The notes: generated by a model from the sequence alone, not told the origin. A DNA stretch of 64,000 bases from Volvox africanus (GCA_030268105.1 BSDZ01000004.1:4451001-4515000), one strand, 5' to 3'; positions 35,049-47,151 are shown, numbered from the stretch's first letter. Numbers and translations are program-made.

Positions 35049-38000
35049 TTAGTCGTTATCCCCGCCCTTCTTTCGCCGCTTCCGGCCGCCCTCCGCCCGG
35101 CTGCGTAAAGGCTGTTTCATATCCGGGGTCCCGCCGCGTCCTCCTACTTCACGTCCACCTTGCCTGCCGCCGCCGCCGCCGCGTCCTCCCCGGCCGCCAT
35201 CCCTGCCGCGACCGCGACCGGCGCCGAAACCGCTGCCCCGCTCCACCGCGGCGGCACCGCCACCTCTTCCGCCGTATCCTGGGTTTGGGCTGTGAAAGCG
35301 CCCGCCATGACCACGACCACCTGCTGCTTCATCCCGGCCACGACCGCGGCCTCTGAAACCACCTGCGCCGCCTCCTCTGACGCCGCTGCGACCGCCCCTC
35401 CCCTGACCTTCCCTGCCTCCTCCCTGATGGCGGATTTCGTGCCCATCGTACGGCCGTCGGAAGCCGCCGCCACCTTTCTCAGCTTTTGACATCCGCAGTT
35501 GCGGTTGCTGTCGCCGCTGCGGTATCTCCTCCTTCTCGTCGTCGTCCTCCTCCAGATCTCCGCTCTCACCGCCCTGACCGTCTTCACTGCCGTTCTCTTC
35601 GTACTCATCATCATCACTCCCGCCGCCACCCTCCTCGCCCCCACCAGATTCCCTGTCACGGCCTTTCTCCCGCCAGCCCACAGGACCCTTGGCATGCGGC
35701 TTGGATGCTTGCCGTATGCCGTTGCCCGCGTACCCCTCCCCGGCAGAGACTACCACCCCGGCCGCTACCGCGTCGCTATCCGCTGAGAGGAAAAAGTCGT
35801 CGGCTTCCTCATCTTCATCGCCGTCTCCACTGCCACCCAGCTTTTCAGCGAAGGCATGTCTGGGGCGCTCGGCGCCCGCCCGCTGCTCAGTCTGGCTCCT
35901 CCCATCCTGACGCCGCTGTTTTATTGCCTCCCTCTGCAGCAGTGCCCCTTCCACACGCGCTCGTTTGGCTGCTGGCGGCGCCATCATCGCTGCCGATGCC
36001 CCAGGGTGAGGGACTCTCTTCGCAGCCCCTCGATCGGCGGCGCCACCAGAAGCTGGTTTGACGCGGCGGACTCCAAGAGCCCCCTCCTCCTCTTGGCCAG
36101 CATCCTCCACGTCACCGCCAGCACTGCCCGAACCCTGGTCGCTATCGTTGTCGCCGCCGCCATCGATGTCCAACACGCCCCTATCGCTGCCGACATCGCC
36201 GCCGCCGTCGACGTTATCTGCTGAGAGGAAGAAGTCGTCCTCTGTCCCTTCCTGCTCCGAAACCTCCTCCTGCGGTTCCTCGTCCCTATACTCATCCTCC
36301 TCATCCATGTTTGCTGCTATTGTCGTTGTAAGCCGTGCCTGATGCTGACGCTTCGGCTGCTGTTGCTTCTGCGGTGGCTTGCTCTCACCAGCCTTGATTA
36401 TGCCTACATCCGTCGCCTTCGTCTTGGCCTTCAGGTTCCCGTCGGTGTGGCTCGCTGCCGCCGCCGCCAGCGACTGCGCGGAGAAAGGAAACGGGGGGCA
36501 TCATGGCCATGACCAGATGGCGAAAGCAACATGGAGCACCCGGCTCCGAAACCAATTCAGTGAAACCAAAGAACAAACGGGACGTGGTCTCATGTCCTCA
36601 ACCTCTCATTGCACACACGCATGGTCGCATCCAGAGAACGGCAAATCACACTGCGTCCTACGGCACCATCGTACCTTGTCGCCCAACAGCGCCCGCCCCT
36701 CATCCGCCTCCGTCACTGCGGCTACCTCCGCTACCTGCCGCCGCATAATTGCTCGAAGCCGCTCGCGCTCCGCCTGCAGTACCCAAGCGGGACTAAACTG
36801 CTTAGCACTCAACCCAGCGCTTGGGAGTCGTGTCTGGACGGTACTCGCGCAAAAAACCCAGAGCCGGAGGTTCTTAGTGCCTTGCAGAACATGTCGTGTA
36901 TGCCGTACATACCTCGAGGTTTTTCTGCGCCTCCGGGTCCTCGACATCACGTAAAATGGAAACGTACTTCTCGCCCTGTGGCCATACAACAAAAAATAGG
37001 TAATGGTAGCGGGCTAAAGTTCAGGAAAACGGATGGGACGGGGCGGGGCTCGGAAACTTTCGGCTAAGCCGCTGTGCGCGGCCATGTGAGCAGCTTGCCG
37101 CTGCCTCTCGTAAGCAAAGACATCAACATTCCACTTACATGCCGCGCACTTACATTCGCAACCTTTCCCGAAAAAAGGAATACTCAATACCGTAACAACA
37201 CTACCGGGAGTAGATCACGTACAATATGTACGACTAATGCCTGAGAATCCAAACGTCGTTGTAAGCTTAAGCATGATCTGGGTTGTAAATCAGATCGAGA
37301 CGGATCAACTGTTGTGCCGTACGTTATGTACCTTGGGAAAGTGTTTGACGTACATCAGATCGTCTTTCAGCGCAGCCAGTTTCGCTTTCACCGCCTGGAG
37401 GTCCAGGGGCTGTCCTTCCTCCTCCTCCTCCTCCTCCTCACTACCACGGCTCTTTCCGCCGGCTCCTGTTTCCCCAAGCCGGCGCTCCAGCTGTCTGATT
37501 GCCCGCTCCAATTTCACACGCTCAAAGAACTTGATCTGCACGCGCCAGGAGAAAGATCAGTTTCACTCGACCAAGTGGAAAGGGAGCGGAACGGGTCGCT
37601 TCAAACCACCCGTCACTTCACCCGTGATCGTTTTGTTTCCGTCCACGGCCGCAAGTACCTGCTTCCCGTAGACCACCAGGCCCCCACCAGGCCCCTGGTC
37701 CTCCAAGCGGACCCCCTTGTGCAAGCCCCCAACGCACCAACGCAAGTGCTGCCCCCATCAGAGACCCTACCGATTCGTCCGTTACCTTTCTTAAACCGCA
37801 CCTTGTGGTACTTCACCGCGTACTTTCTCTCCAGATCCTGCTGTTGGTGCTTTGCCATCTTTTCCTGCAGCTCGGCAAGCTCTGCCTCCTTGGCGGCACG
37901 GACTCGTGAATCCAGGCCCTCCTGGAAGCACAGCATGTGGCAGCATGAGCCGGTGTTAAAGGGAGTCTCAAAACGCAGTGGCCACTCGGGGAAGTGGAGA

Positions 38001-38426
38001 TCATCGAGCAGTGTGGGTGGGACGCGGAAGAAAGCGTGCGGACACTGTCCTCTGTAGGGGGCCCCGCCACGCCCACGCTGCTCTGTAGGGGGCCCCGCCA
38101 CGCCCACGCTGCTCTGTAGGGGGCCCCGCCACGCCACTACATTCAGTCCCCTTCCCCGGCAAGGACCATATTAACGGCGTAAATCACTGGCCCGCATGGA
38201 TCCTGTTCTGACGCACCCTCTTCAACAAGCGCTCCACTCCGCGAATCTGGTTCTTCAGGGAACGGTGCTTGTTGCTGCTGGTGGTGGTGTTGCCACGGCT
38301 GGCGCTGCCGCCGCCACCACCCGCGTGCTTTTTAAGAATTCCACCGCCGCGGGGACCCAATTTTCCCCGCCCTCGGCCTCCGCCTCGGCCTTGGCCACGG
38401 CCACCGAAACCGCCTGGCTGCCCCAT
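35049..38426 (-). CDS. EFG1: EFG1-type rRNA-processing protein with long acidic and RGG-rich tail
   Basis: Six minus-strand exons in phase, 2121 bases (706 aa): 38426-38217, 37921-37802, 37535-37332, 36975-36913, 36773-36675 and 36473-35049 (TAG/TAA region, stop at 35049-35051). The N-terminus is Gly/Arg-rich. The EFG1 domain starts KHRSLKNQIRGVERLLKR, continues LDSRVRAAKEAELAELQEKM and YAVKYHK, then IKFFERVKLERAIRQLERRL. A run of eight Glu and KHFPKGEKYVSILRD follow. Yeast Efg1 is a nucleolar factor for 18S rRNA maturation in the small-subunit processome and is only about 230 residues. Here the last exon adds about 470 residues: acidic blocks with DDFFLSAD occurring twice, basic patches, and a terminal RGG/GRG-rich region followed by GRKRRKKG. 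Such tails are usual in nucleolar RNA-binding proteins. Family assignment rests on the helical core. Confidence 0.8.
38050..38136 (+). repeat. 31-bp tandem repeat (2.8 copies) in the first EFG1 intron
   Basis: Units start at 38050, 38081 and 38112, each CTCTGTAGGGGGCCCCGCCA followed by CGCCCACGCTG. Copies are identical over their shared length. They lie between the first two exons. Confidence 0.92.
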
Positions 38427-38975
38427 ACCGATCAAATCCGGCCCGCAATTGGAATTTTAACCGAAAACTAATCAATTTTCATTGTTAAAAAACACTATTT
38501 ATGAAAGTCCAAGTTACCTTGGTCATGTTTTGGCGGCGCAATTCGGAACGTTTTTTACGATATGCGGCAGCTACGATGCTAGATAAAGTGGACTCGCATG
38601 TATTACAGACGCAAAGACATTGCCGAAATAAAGACTTAAAAATACATGTTTTTTGTCGCGTCCGCCGACGATGATGTCGTGCAAGGGAGACGACGAGCCA
38701 GACCACTTCCCTGCGTATCCGTGAGCTGATGTCGTATTTGCAACCAAAAGCTTAATTTATATAGCATCACTTAGTTTGTTTTGTGATTGTGGAAGAGGTT
38801 GTGCGTCTGTCCTCCCGTAATAATCAGGCTTACAAAACTGTCACATCTTTCCGCTTTCAAGCCACTGACTTGTATTAGCGCGGTTTTACTTCTAGATCGT
38901 CTTCTATAGCGGGTTTACAGTAGGTTCTGTTAACCGCTATAATAGTGTTTAAGTAGTTACTACATCTTGTAGAAG
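38427..38975. promoter_or_regulatory. Divergent promoter region, EFG1-like and TIM17 genes
   Basis: About 550 bases between the two start codons, AT-richer than the surrounding sequence. It must hold both 5' UTRs and promoters. No specific element is assigned. Confidence 0.45.
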
Positions 38976-41860
38976 ATGGCCGCCCCCAATCAGCAACAGC
39001 AACCACCTATGGTTGAACACAAACGCGAGCCATGTCCCGACCGCATTTTGAACGACATCGGTGGTGCCTTCGCAATGGGCGCCGTGGGCGGCGGCATTTG
39101 GCACCTTCTAAAAGGAATGAAAAACAGCCCTTCGGGATATCGAGCACGTGGAGCATTGGAGGTAAGGGGATTTGTGGGTATTATGCTCAACCAGCGGGGT
39201 TATTCCCTCTGGCCCGACGATCAGTCGCCGACATGGCTGGTAGTGTGAGAGCGTCACGTTCTCATAACCCGGTGGGATTGAGCTGGCTTCCTCTGGGGTA
39301 AATCCGGTGGCTTGTAGACTTAGCCCTCTAGATTGAGGCTTGTCATGACCCTTGGGACTGCATCAAGCACTGCACCAACACCGCAACCCCCAGGGCGGAG
39401 CTACGTAACCCTAACGCGCAGATCACGTCTTACTTTGTGACTACATCAATACCTTGAAGCCACATCCCCTAGTCGGGCTCCCCTCATTGTCGCCCCTACC
39501 TCTCATGCGAATATTTTGTCGCACGCCCCTCGTTGTTCTACTTCCTGGACGTCGCCTGTGCGGCACGGCCGCTGGTATCAAAATCTGCGCGCCCCATTTG
39601 AGCCTATTCTCAGGCGGTGCGGCGAGAGGCACCCCGGTTGGGTGGCAGCTTTGCAACCTGGGGCTTCAGCTTCGCAATCTTTGACTGCTCATTCCAATAT
39701 ATCCGCAAGAAGGTGCGGAAAGGGGGAAATAACGGATGTAGAAGGACTGGGCGTGTAGGGGGAAGCCGCGGCCGGAGGGGCCAGCTTGCGAGGCTTACGG
39801 GGCGTACGGCAGCAGATATTAGAGAGTAGCTATGACTTTCGGAATGTCCAATAGGTTTCGGAGCCATGCAACAGAATCCGTTGGGTAAGTTAAAGGCCAC
39901 GTGCACCTTATGCTGAGAATAATGAGACTACTTATGAAATCCCCCCGACCGGGCCGTCTACGCCATTAAGTTGGGACGGGAAACGCCAGTTAAGGTGGGA
40001 CACCCAATGTGTTTGCCTTCTCGTCCTGTGAATGCCATTTCTCGTTTACACTCTGACTGGGAGTGCACCATCTCTCTTTCCTGCTTTTTTCGTTCGTTCG
40101 ATGTTGAACCTCTCGTCTCGGCTGTGAATCGTTTGTGCTGTTTACAGGAGGACCCATGGAACGCCATCGGTGCCGGTGCGCTGACGGGCGGCTTCCTGCA
40201 GCTCCGGTTTGGGTTTGCCTCGGCGGCCAAGAGCGCGGCGTTTGGAGGTTTCTTGCTGGTGGGCGAGGGAGTGGGAGGGTGGGGTACGGAGTTATGTATG
40301 GTTAGTGTGACCAGGGGTAGGGGGTCATCAACAGGGGGAGCTGAGCTGAGCTGAGACGAGCTGAGACGAGACGAGCTGAGCTGACCAAGCGGTGTGGTCT
40401 GGAACCGATTGGACCGGGACAGCCTGGCCGAAGGATTTGCGCCCCCCCGCAGGGGGATCTAAGGACCCAGCCGCGCCTGTGAAGGGAGGAGGGAGGGTCG
40501 CAACCCATGCTGCCCTCGCGACTACATAGGGTCTTATACAGGGACAGGAGGAATGCAGGACGAGGAACGCTACAATTAAGATGCCTTCTCCCCAAGGAAT
40601 GCTGGCGACATATTTTTGCATACGGAGCGTACTTGGCCGTGGCGGTTAGGATGCTACGGGGGGCTTGCAGCTGGGGCTCTTGTCGTTGAGGGGCGTTCCT
40701 ATCCCTCTATTTATCCTAATCCCCCTCAATGCAGGCCGCCCAGGTGTCGCCCTGGCCCGGGTGGATTCGTGATCACCTGAGAGATCTCCTTCATGTGCTT
40801 TTGATACCGATGATGCCGATCTTGATGATGATGACTATCGCCTCCTATCCGGATACCCCTCTCTCCAGGCGCTAATTGAAGGGCTGGGCATTGCGCTCTC
40901 CAAACTCACCTCGCCTCCGCCGCCGGGCCTCCCGGCCGCAATGGGGGCACCTATGGGATCTGGAGGACCGATCCACGGTCAGGGTGGACCCGTGCTGCCC
41001 CCAGGTGCGTTCCAGGAAGCTTCTGCAGTCCTGTTGATAGGCTAATAAGCTTCGATACTAGTGCTGTAAATATGAATTGTGCTGCTTTTGTGGCAAGAGG
41101 TGCCAAACAAAGCCTTACTAGGCACATTGCCGGGTCCACTCTTCACAACATTGCGTCTGGCTGGTCTTTGCTCCCGTTGTGTGGCTTTCCAGAGGGGGTG
41201 GTCATGATAACGGTCCAAACGGACCCCGGATGCCTGTTTGGTCCTCTTGATCGCAGGTATGCCAGGGACACCGGGGATGGCGATCCCTCCGGGTCCCGAG
41301 CTGGGGACGTCGGCCTCGTCCAGTGGTGGCGAGAGTGGCGGCGGCGTCGGGGGCTTCTTCTCATCTCTGTTCGGTGCCAGCTCGTCGCAACCAGCACCCG
41401 CGGCAACGGTGAGGATGTAGTGCATGCATCCGTTACAGCATCGCCCTACTTAGTGCTTGGGACCTGGTGCGGGTTGTCTGGGGAGAACACGTTGTGTCAA
41501 TAGGTATGGGGTAACAGCAGGTGGAGTTACCGGGAGTGGGACGGGATATCAGTTATGTCTTTTACCCGATAGCCGCGCTGCGGGACCCTTCTCTGGTGTG
41601 TGGGGCATATGAGGCAGCAGCGCAGCTGCAGTGGTGGGATTACGTGAGGTCTCAAACCCAACGCTATCTATGAAGCGAACCACGCTTGGCGGGCGCCATG
41701 TCCGTCCCGCTGGATCTTGCGCTGAACCTGCAGCACCCTGGATGCGAACGCCCGTTCACAGGTGACGGACTTGTCGGAAGACCCCTTCCGGCCGCCTCCC
41801 ATGCCCAAGGAGTTCGTGATGCATGCAGACGGAGGAGATGGCTCCTTCAAGCAACACTGA
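38976..41860 (+). CDS. TIM17: TIM17, mitochondrial inner-membrane translocase subunit
   Basis: Six exons in phase, 783 bases (260 aa): 38976-39161, 39614-39712, 40148-40258, 40869-41004, 41257-41408 and 41762-41860 (TGA). The core matches TIM17 closely: [76 protein letters not shown]. These form the four membrane helices of the TIM23 presequence translocase. The Cys in REPCP and the later Cys in IFDCS are the pair expected for the TIM17 disulfide. After the fourth helix comes a Pro/Gly/Ser-rich extension of about 110 residues, so the protein is longer than typical TIM17 (about 160-170). Reading on at 41409 would give a stop after a few codons, but a GTGAGG donor and a phase-0 acceptor at 41762 add a sensible acidic C-terminus ([18 protein letters not shown]). 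Assignment is secure; the last exon is likely. Confidence 0.9.
40338..40385 (+). repeat. GAGCT/GAGAC simple repeat in a TIM17 intron
   Basis: About ten alternating units of GCTGA and GACGA type in tandem. Confidence 0.8.
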
Positions 41861-42172
41861 ATAGATATATCTGCCACTGTATGACCACATCCTGGGTATG
41901 AAAAGATGGTCGACAGCTTGGCAGGAAGTGGACATGGGGTTATTGCTCGCTCGATTCCGTTTTTGCGTGCGTGCTTCGGCACCTGGACTAGTTGGGGATT
42001 CCGAGCCTAGGAACCCAAACGTCCATCAGTCCTTGGTTTTGTTGACGAGCGAAAGTCTGCTTCTGTGGTAGTGCTGATTGATCCATACTATGGGGATTTG
42101 ATGGGGGGGCTGCAGTGCGCGGCCTACAGCTATGAAGAGGCAAACAGATATAGCAATTTAAGGAAACAAGGC

Positions 42173-42200
42173 GTACTACAAGTGAATGAACTTGTAGTAC
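42173..42200. repeat. Perfect 11-bp inverted repeat with 6-base loop
   Basis: GTACTACAAGT, loop GAATGA, then ACTTGTAGTAC. It lies about 310 bases after the TIM17 stop and just before the TGTAA signal, so it would form a hairpin in the 3' UTR if that signal is used. Confidence 0.85.
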
Positions 42201-42208
42201 AGGATGCC

Positions 42209-42213
42209 TGTAA
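42209..42213 (+). promoter_or_regulatory. TGTAA polyadenylation signal, probable TIM17
   Basis: First TGTAA after the TIM17 stop (349 bases). A second copy follows at 42227-42231. Confidence 0.45.
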
Positions 42214-43911
42214 GGCATATAAGGCATGTAATTGCCCCATAGCTCCGTACCCATCCTTAACAGTGCTTCCGCGCCACTCCTGCGGGTGATGACCGGGCCG
42301 TGTGAGCCCTCATGTAATGACTTGACAAGGAAAAAGTATCCATTTCAGCTATTTTGGAGTCTATATCCCCTAGGGTAGATCAGGGTTGAGGGTGTTACAA
42401 TGCTACCGGCACAGCAAAAGCAAAAATAAGATGAGAATATTGCCATGAATATGACACTTGCATGTAGCGCTGGGGACATGCATTTCGCACTTGCAGGAGA
42501 ACGGTGAAGAAGGGTCGGTTAACAATTATCCGGCATCGCATTATAACCTCTCTTGCCTATTAACCCTAGCCCATTTGGGAATGCCACATCCGGAGTTGTC
42601 GTTGAGGACAGTACATGTTCGAAGAGGGGCGGGAGTCCGGCCGCGTCCTGGCAGGTGCCCATCGTATTCGTACCCTGTGCCTACGATATGAAGGGGACAA
42701 TCAATGTTGATAGCCATTATTTTTGGAATGAAAATGTGACAGTAAGCGCTACTTTCAGACGGGTGCGTTTAAGGTCATCTCGGTAGAATCGCCGGGCAGG
42801 GTCGGGCATCGTCTGTTATGTTGGGAGGCAGTTTGTAAAACCGTCCTTTGCCTTGCGTACGAGGCTGATGTGGTGACGAGCTGACAACTCATGTCTTCCG
42901 TTCTGCCTATGATCTTTTCAAGTTAAGGTTGATGAATGTAACACCCGACGTCGCGTATTTCGCCTAGCCGACAGCGCTAGCGGACGTAGCGCCATTCTGA
43001 ATAACTATTAGTAGGGTATCTTCTAGGTGACATTGTTGGTATTAAACTTCCAAGTAACCTTATAGCATGGATTTTAGTCTATGTCTGTAATCTATGAAGA
43101 GGTTTCTGGGGTATTACTAACCCCTGCAAGGGCGGACACTAAGAGGCAACTCAACGTTTGCGTTTCTGCACCCTAATTATTATTCATAAGTAAATAATAA
43201 GCCTATGAATGGTTTAGAGTAGATTTTCAGAGCTTAGGCAAGTAAGTGGCATGCTCTCCCTACACAAGTGCGTCAAGCAGATATCTTCGTTCATCCACCA
43301 GTTGCTTTACTTTTCATAGAGTATCTACAACTAAATAATATTATCCAGGTGCAGATAAGCTTGCGAAACCCGGCATCCCGCGGGTATTGTCGTGAGCGGA
43401 TTGGGAACCGTCTCCACACACGATCAAGGGCACAGCACATAAAAACACGACCAAAAACTAAAATAGAAGGTATTGCTCAATGAAACCATGTTCCAATATA
43501 CCAGTAAGCATTTGATTCGAGCTTCGAGAGCAGTTAGTCCAAGCTTTCCATAAGAAGGCTACGATTTGCCTGGATTATGATCGCATAACAATTAAAATTA
43601 ATGAATAAGAAACAATGGTGCACAAAGCATGTTACAGTATCGACATCGAAAGTTGAATCGTCGTTGGTTTGTTCCAACACAACGTCATGAATATAAGTTT
43701 GAAACAAACCATTTTAAAGTATCAATGTCCCCAAGCAGCATAGTAGGGTGCATCCACAAGTGGTTTGAGGTTAGAGGTTCTCTTGTGCCGTACTTGTTGG
43801 AGGTCTTCGCGACAGCACAAAGGCCTGCGGGGCAGCACTCTTTTAGTATCTGTACCAGCCCATCAACTCAACTCAGTTCATCCCTGTATCAAGTAAAGTC
43901 ATTCTAGATAA

Positions 43912-46184
43912 ATGTTTGCCCTCGGCCAGCGCAGCACTGTATCATGCAAGGCTGCTTGCATCTGCGGCAGCTGCAGGATGGGGAAGATGTCTACCACAAT
44001 GATGGCTGCACCCGCTCGTGTCCGTAACTGCAACATCAGCAAGGCTGGCCCTGTGCAAGTGCGCGCACAGGCATCGGCGGTGACGACCGTCGCTCCAGGC
44101 GCTGTGGCCACGGTAACCGCGCCCGTTGCGATTCCCAAGAAGACCTTTTCCCAGCGTCATACTGAAATTATTAGGTGGGTAAATCGGCTGAACAGGTCCC
44201 CATGTGCGAAATATGTGCGAGTATAAGCTATTTTCTTGTGCCATATTCGGGATTTTAAACCATGAAATTATACGATATGCAGGCACTTCCCATCGGCTAT
44301 GGGCGTCGATGATTTCATGGGCCGTGTTGAGGTAAGCCTCGACAATTACGATATTCAGGACCTTTCGAGAAATTGCTGAATTTGTAGGGATGACTTCCCC
44401 GCAGGTCGCGTTGGCTGGTTTTGGCTTCACTGGCGACAACACAATTGGTAAGGAAGACGATTGACTTGCGCGCGGTCGTGTTTTCGTCATGCCCTCCCTA
44501 TTGACGTCGCCTGCACTTGATCCCGTTACGCGTGCAGCCATGACCAACCTGTGCCGCGATGAGGTTACGCAAGTGCTGAAGGACAAGATTGAGGCTATCT
44601 TCGGCTCGTCCTTCAACACCAACGGCCTGGGTGGTGTCCTGACCTGCGGTGTGACGGGCATGAAGGCTGGTCTCAGTCACTCTCCAGTCTGCAATGTGAG
44701 CGCGAATTATTGCACCACAGTACCGCACTCATGACATAACAGACCTGCGGTTAAGCGACTCACACGGCCACCAATTCTCCCTTGACTGCGTAGCCTAATG
44801 ACGAAAAGTTCAGTGTTTCGACATCATAATGTGCTTTGTCTGCTTCCTGACTTACCCATGTTGATCACCACACTCGCTGTTCTATTTTGATGTCCTGAAC
44901 ACCTATGCGTACGCACGCTTATTTCGTGGTAACAGGGTGGGCGGGAGCGCTATGTGTTCTTCGCCTTCCCTCACATCGCCATTAACTCTGAGGGCGAGAT
45001 GGGCGCTCTATCTCGCCCGGGCCGCCCGAAGCAGTCTTGCGCTTGCGGTGCCCTGTTGGCTATCCTGAATGCCTTCAAGCTTGATGGTGTGGAGAAGAGC
45101 TGCAAGGTGCCTGGTGTGCACGACCCATTGGACCCTGAGCTCACCATTCTGCAGCAGCGTCTTGCCCGCCGCGTGCGGTACGAGAAGCTAGATGTTAAGG
45201 TGCTGGATCTTCCGGGTCTCACGCAGGTGAGTTGCTTGATTGCTAACGGGTAACGGGAGGAGTCTTCGTCTAGGGGATTTGGTATATTTACACACGTGAC
45301 TTGGGAATACTTATAATGGCTCCTGATATGCAGGTTGGGGATTCACTGGGGCATGGATGGGTCGGTTCTTCACTTGATAAACTGGGAGCGTTGACTGATA
45401 ACGTGATTAATCGCACCTGACCTTGCATTTTATTCGTCTTCTCAGAATGCCGGCTCTCTCCTGACAGGTTGCCGAGCGCACCATCACGGATGACCTGGAG
45501 TACCTGATTGAGAAGGCTGTTGACCCGGCCATTGCTGACTACGCCGTCATCACCGGTGTTCAGATCCACAACTGGGGCAAGGAACTCTCAGAGAACGGCG
45601 ATGCGTCTATTGAGTTTGTGGCACCCGCTAAAGCCTATACGGTGGTCAATGGCCTTAAGACCTACATTGACCTGCCGCAGGTATGCACCTGAACATGGGT
45701 GAGGGAGTTGTTGGGAGGGCAACGGTCCTTGATTCTTTTTTTTCAAAATACTGAATTGAACCGGCGTGGCTGATTTTACCATGTACGTGGCGAAATTGCA
45801 CGTCAATTAAGGGAAATAATGTAAGTGGGTTCATGTGTTTCGCAGGTGCCCGCGCTCTCGCCACGCCAGATCCAGGCCATGTCCACCCGGTCGCTCAATG
45901 GCATCGTCGCCAAGAACGTCCAGCTGGGTATTCGTGGCTCCGTCATTTCTGAGGTTCCTCTTGAGTACCTGGTCACTAAGCTGGGTGGCTCGCAGCTGAT
46001 GGTTGATGGAAGCAGCTACGCACCATCGTTCTCTTCCACTGACTCATTCGAGTGGCCCACGTGGCAGAGCCGCATTCGTCTGGACAACAACCCCAACAGG
46101 CTGCTCTCTGTGGAACGTGACACCAATGCGCCGACTATGGAGTCGCCAGAGCCTGTGCACACCTCCTTTGAGGCCCCGAAGTAA
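43912..46184 (+). CDS. LCIB: LCIB/LCIC-family low-CO2-inducible chloroplast protein
   Basis: Seven exons in phase, 1356 bases (451 aa): 43912-44174, 44283-44331, 44405-44447, 44538-44695, 44936-45226, 45468-45680 and 45846-46184 (TAA). The first ~75 residues are Ala/Val/Arg-rich with scattered Cys and no acidic residues, as in a chloroplast transit peptide. The mature part follows LCIB closely: MTNLCRDEVTQVLKDKIE, GSSFNTNGLGGVLTCGVTGM, SHSPVCNGGRERYVFFAFPH, SRPGRPKQSCACGALL, TITDDLEYLIEKAVDPA and AVITGVQIHNWGKEL. Chlamydomonas LCIB is nearly the same length. LCIB and LCIC form a beta-carbonic-anhydrase-like complex around the pyrenoid that recaptures CO2 under CO2 limitation. Whether this copy is LCIB, LCIC, LCID or LCIE cannot be decided by eye. 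Low-CO2 induction is known for the family but not visible here. Codon use is strongly biased (GGC, CTG, AAG), fitting high expression. Confidence 0.93.
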
Positions 46185-46284
46185 ACGGGTGGGGTGGAGG
46201 AAACATATTGAACGTGAAAGATGTTGGGAGATGGCCGTCCATTTCATCCCTCAATAAGCCTTGGTCGCGATATGAGCGGTCAAT

Positions 46285-46289
46285 TGTAA
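46285..46289 (+). promoter_or_regulatory. TGTAA polyadenylation signal of the LCIB-family gene
   Basis: TGTAA about 100 bases after the stop at 46184, the typical chlorophycean position. Confidence 0.6.
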
Positions 46290-47151
46290 CTTTTAGAGGT
46301 TCTGGGACGAGTAGAGGTGTGTTCCTTGTGGAGGGCAAGGAAGAATGGGTAGATAACTGGATTAACGAGGGATACTGCCTAGTGTTGGATGTTGACACTT
46401 CTGGCGGATATATGGCAAATGACTACACTGACGCATACGCTGATCGCATACTCTGAATTTCGAATAGGGAGAGGAAGAGGTGCACACTAACTGATCATGG
46501 TAATCCGCTGAGTTGCTTGCTTTGGCAAAAGAGGAATGGCTAAGGGGTTTTGCCTACGCGCGTTGGGCTGAGAGAATGACTTTTAACATGTGCACCTTAT
46601 TGGGGGTTTTTGATGCACTTTTCTTCGCACCGTGGAGAGTAACAACCTTGCCTGCCGACGTGGGCAGTTCATGGGCTCAATGTAAAAGTATTGAGCGCGC
46701 TTGGAGTGTTGAGCAGCGGTGTTAGTCTTTTTATTAGGCGCTCATTACGAGAAATGGGAGTTAGATCTAGGATGATAGGTGCAGTTTTTACACGCACACA
46801 GAAAATACGGATCTAAGACAAATGAATGTTATTTTTCGTCGATGAATGTCCGCAGGTATAACAAATCTGTGCCCTATATCTTTAATATGTAACTACTGTC
46901 ACTAAAAAATTTAACTGCATCGTGTATCGTAGTCACACCATTTTTATCCCCATCACGTCATTATAATTAACGAAGACCAAGGAAAGACGACGGAAAATCT
47001 CGGACAGTGAGCTGAACATTATCGTAGTCGAAGTCATAGTCCAGCCTGTGGGTATATAGGAACAGTGGAAAATAGCAAGAGCAGTTCAGCGAATTGGTAT
47101 CGCTATTGAGGCTAAAACAACATAAAACACACGCCTGAGACCACAAAATAA
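46290..47151. other. Convergent spacer
   Basis: About 860 bases between the LCIB-family poly(A) site and the stop of the minus-strand 564-aa gene. It includes TTACA at 46788-46792 (TGTAA on the minus strand), a candidate poly(A) signal about 360 bases beyond that stop. The rest is AT-rich with no visible gene. Confidence 0.4.

Larger units (their letters stand above)
41861..43911. other. Spacer between TIM17 and LCIB genes
   Basis: About 2 kb. It contains the TIM17 3' UTR (TGTAA at 42209-42213 and 42227-42231), a perfect 11-bp hairpin at 42173-42200, and then AT-rich sequence to 43900. No exon is supported on either strand. The promoter of the LCIB-family gene must lie in the right-hand part. 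Confidence 0.45.

Noticed and set aside
35144..36224. Plus-strand and alternative minus-strand long frames in the EFG1 tail
   Set aside because: Shadows of the GC-rich, low-complexity RGG/acidic coding exon; the chosen frame is the one continuous with the EFG1 core through matched splice phases.
41409..41420. In-frame stop shortly after the fifth TIM17 exon as the gene end
   Set aside because: A GTGAGG donor precedes it and a phase-matched acceptor at 41762 leads to a sensible acidic tail; kept only as an alternative.
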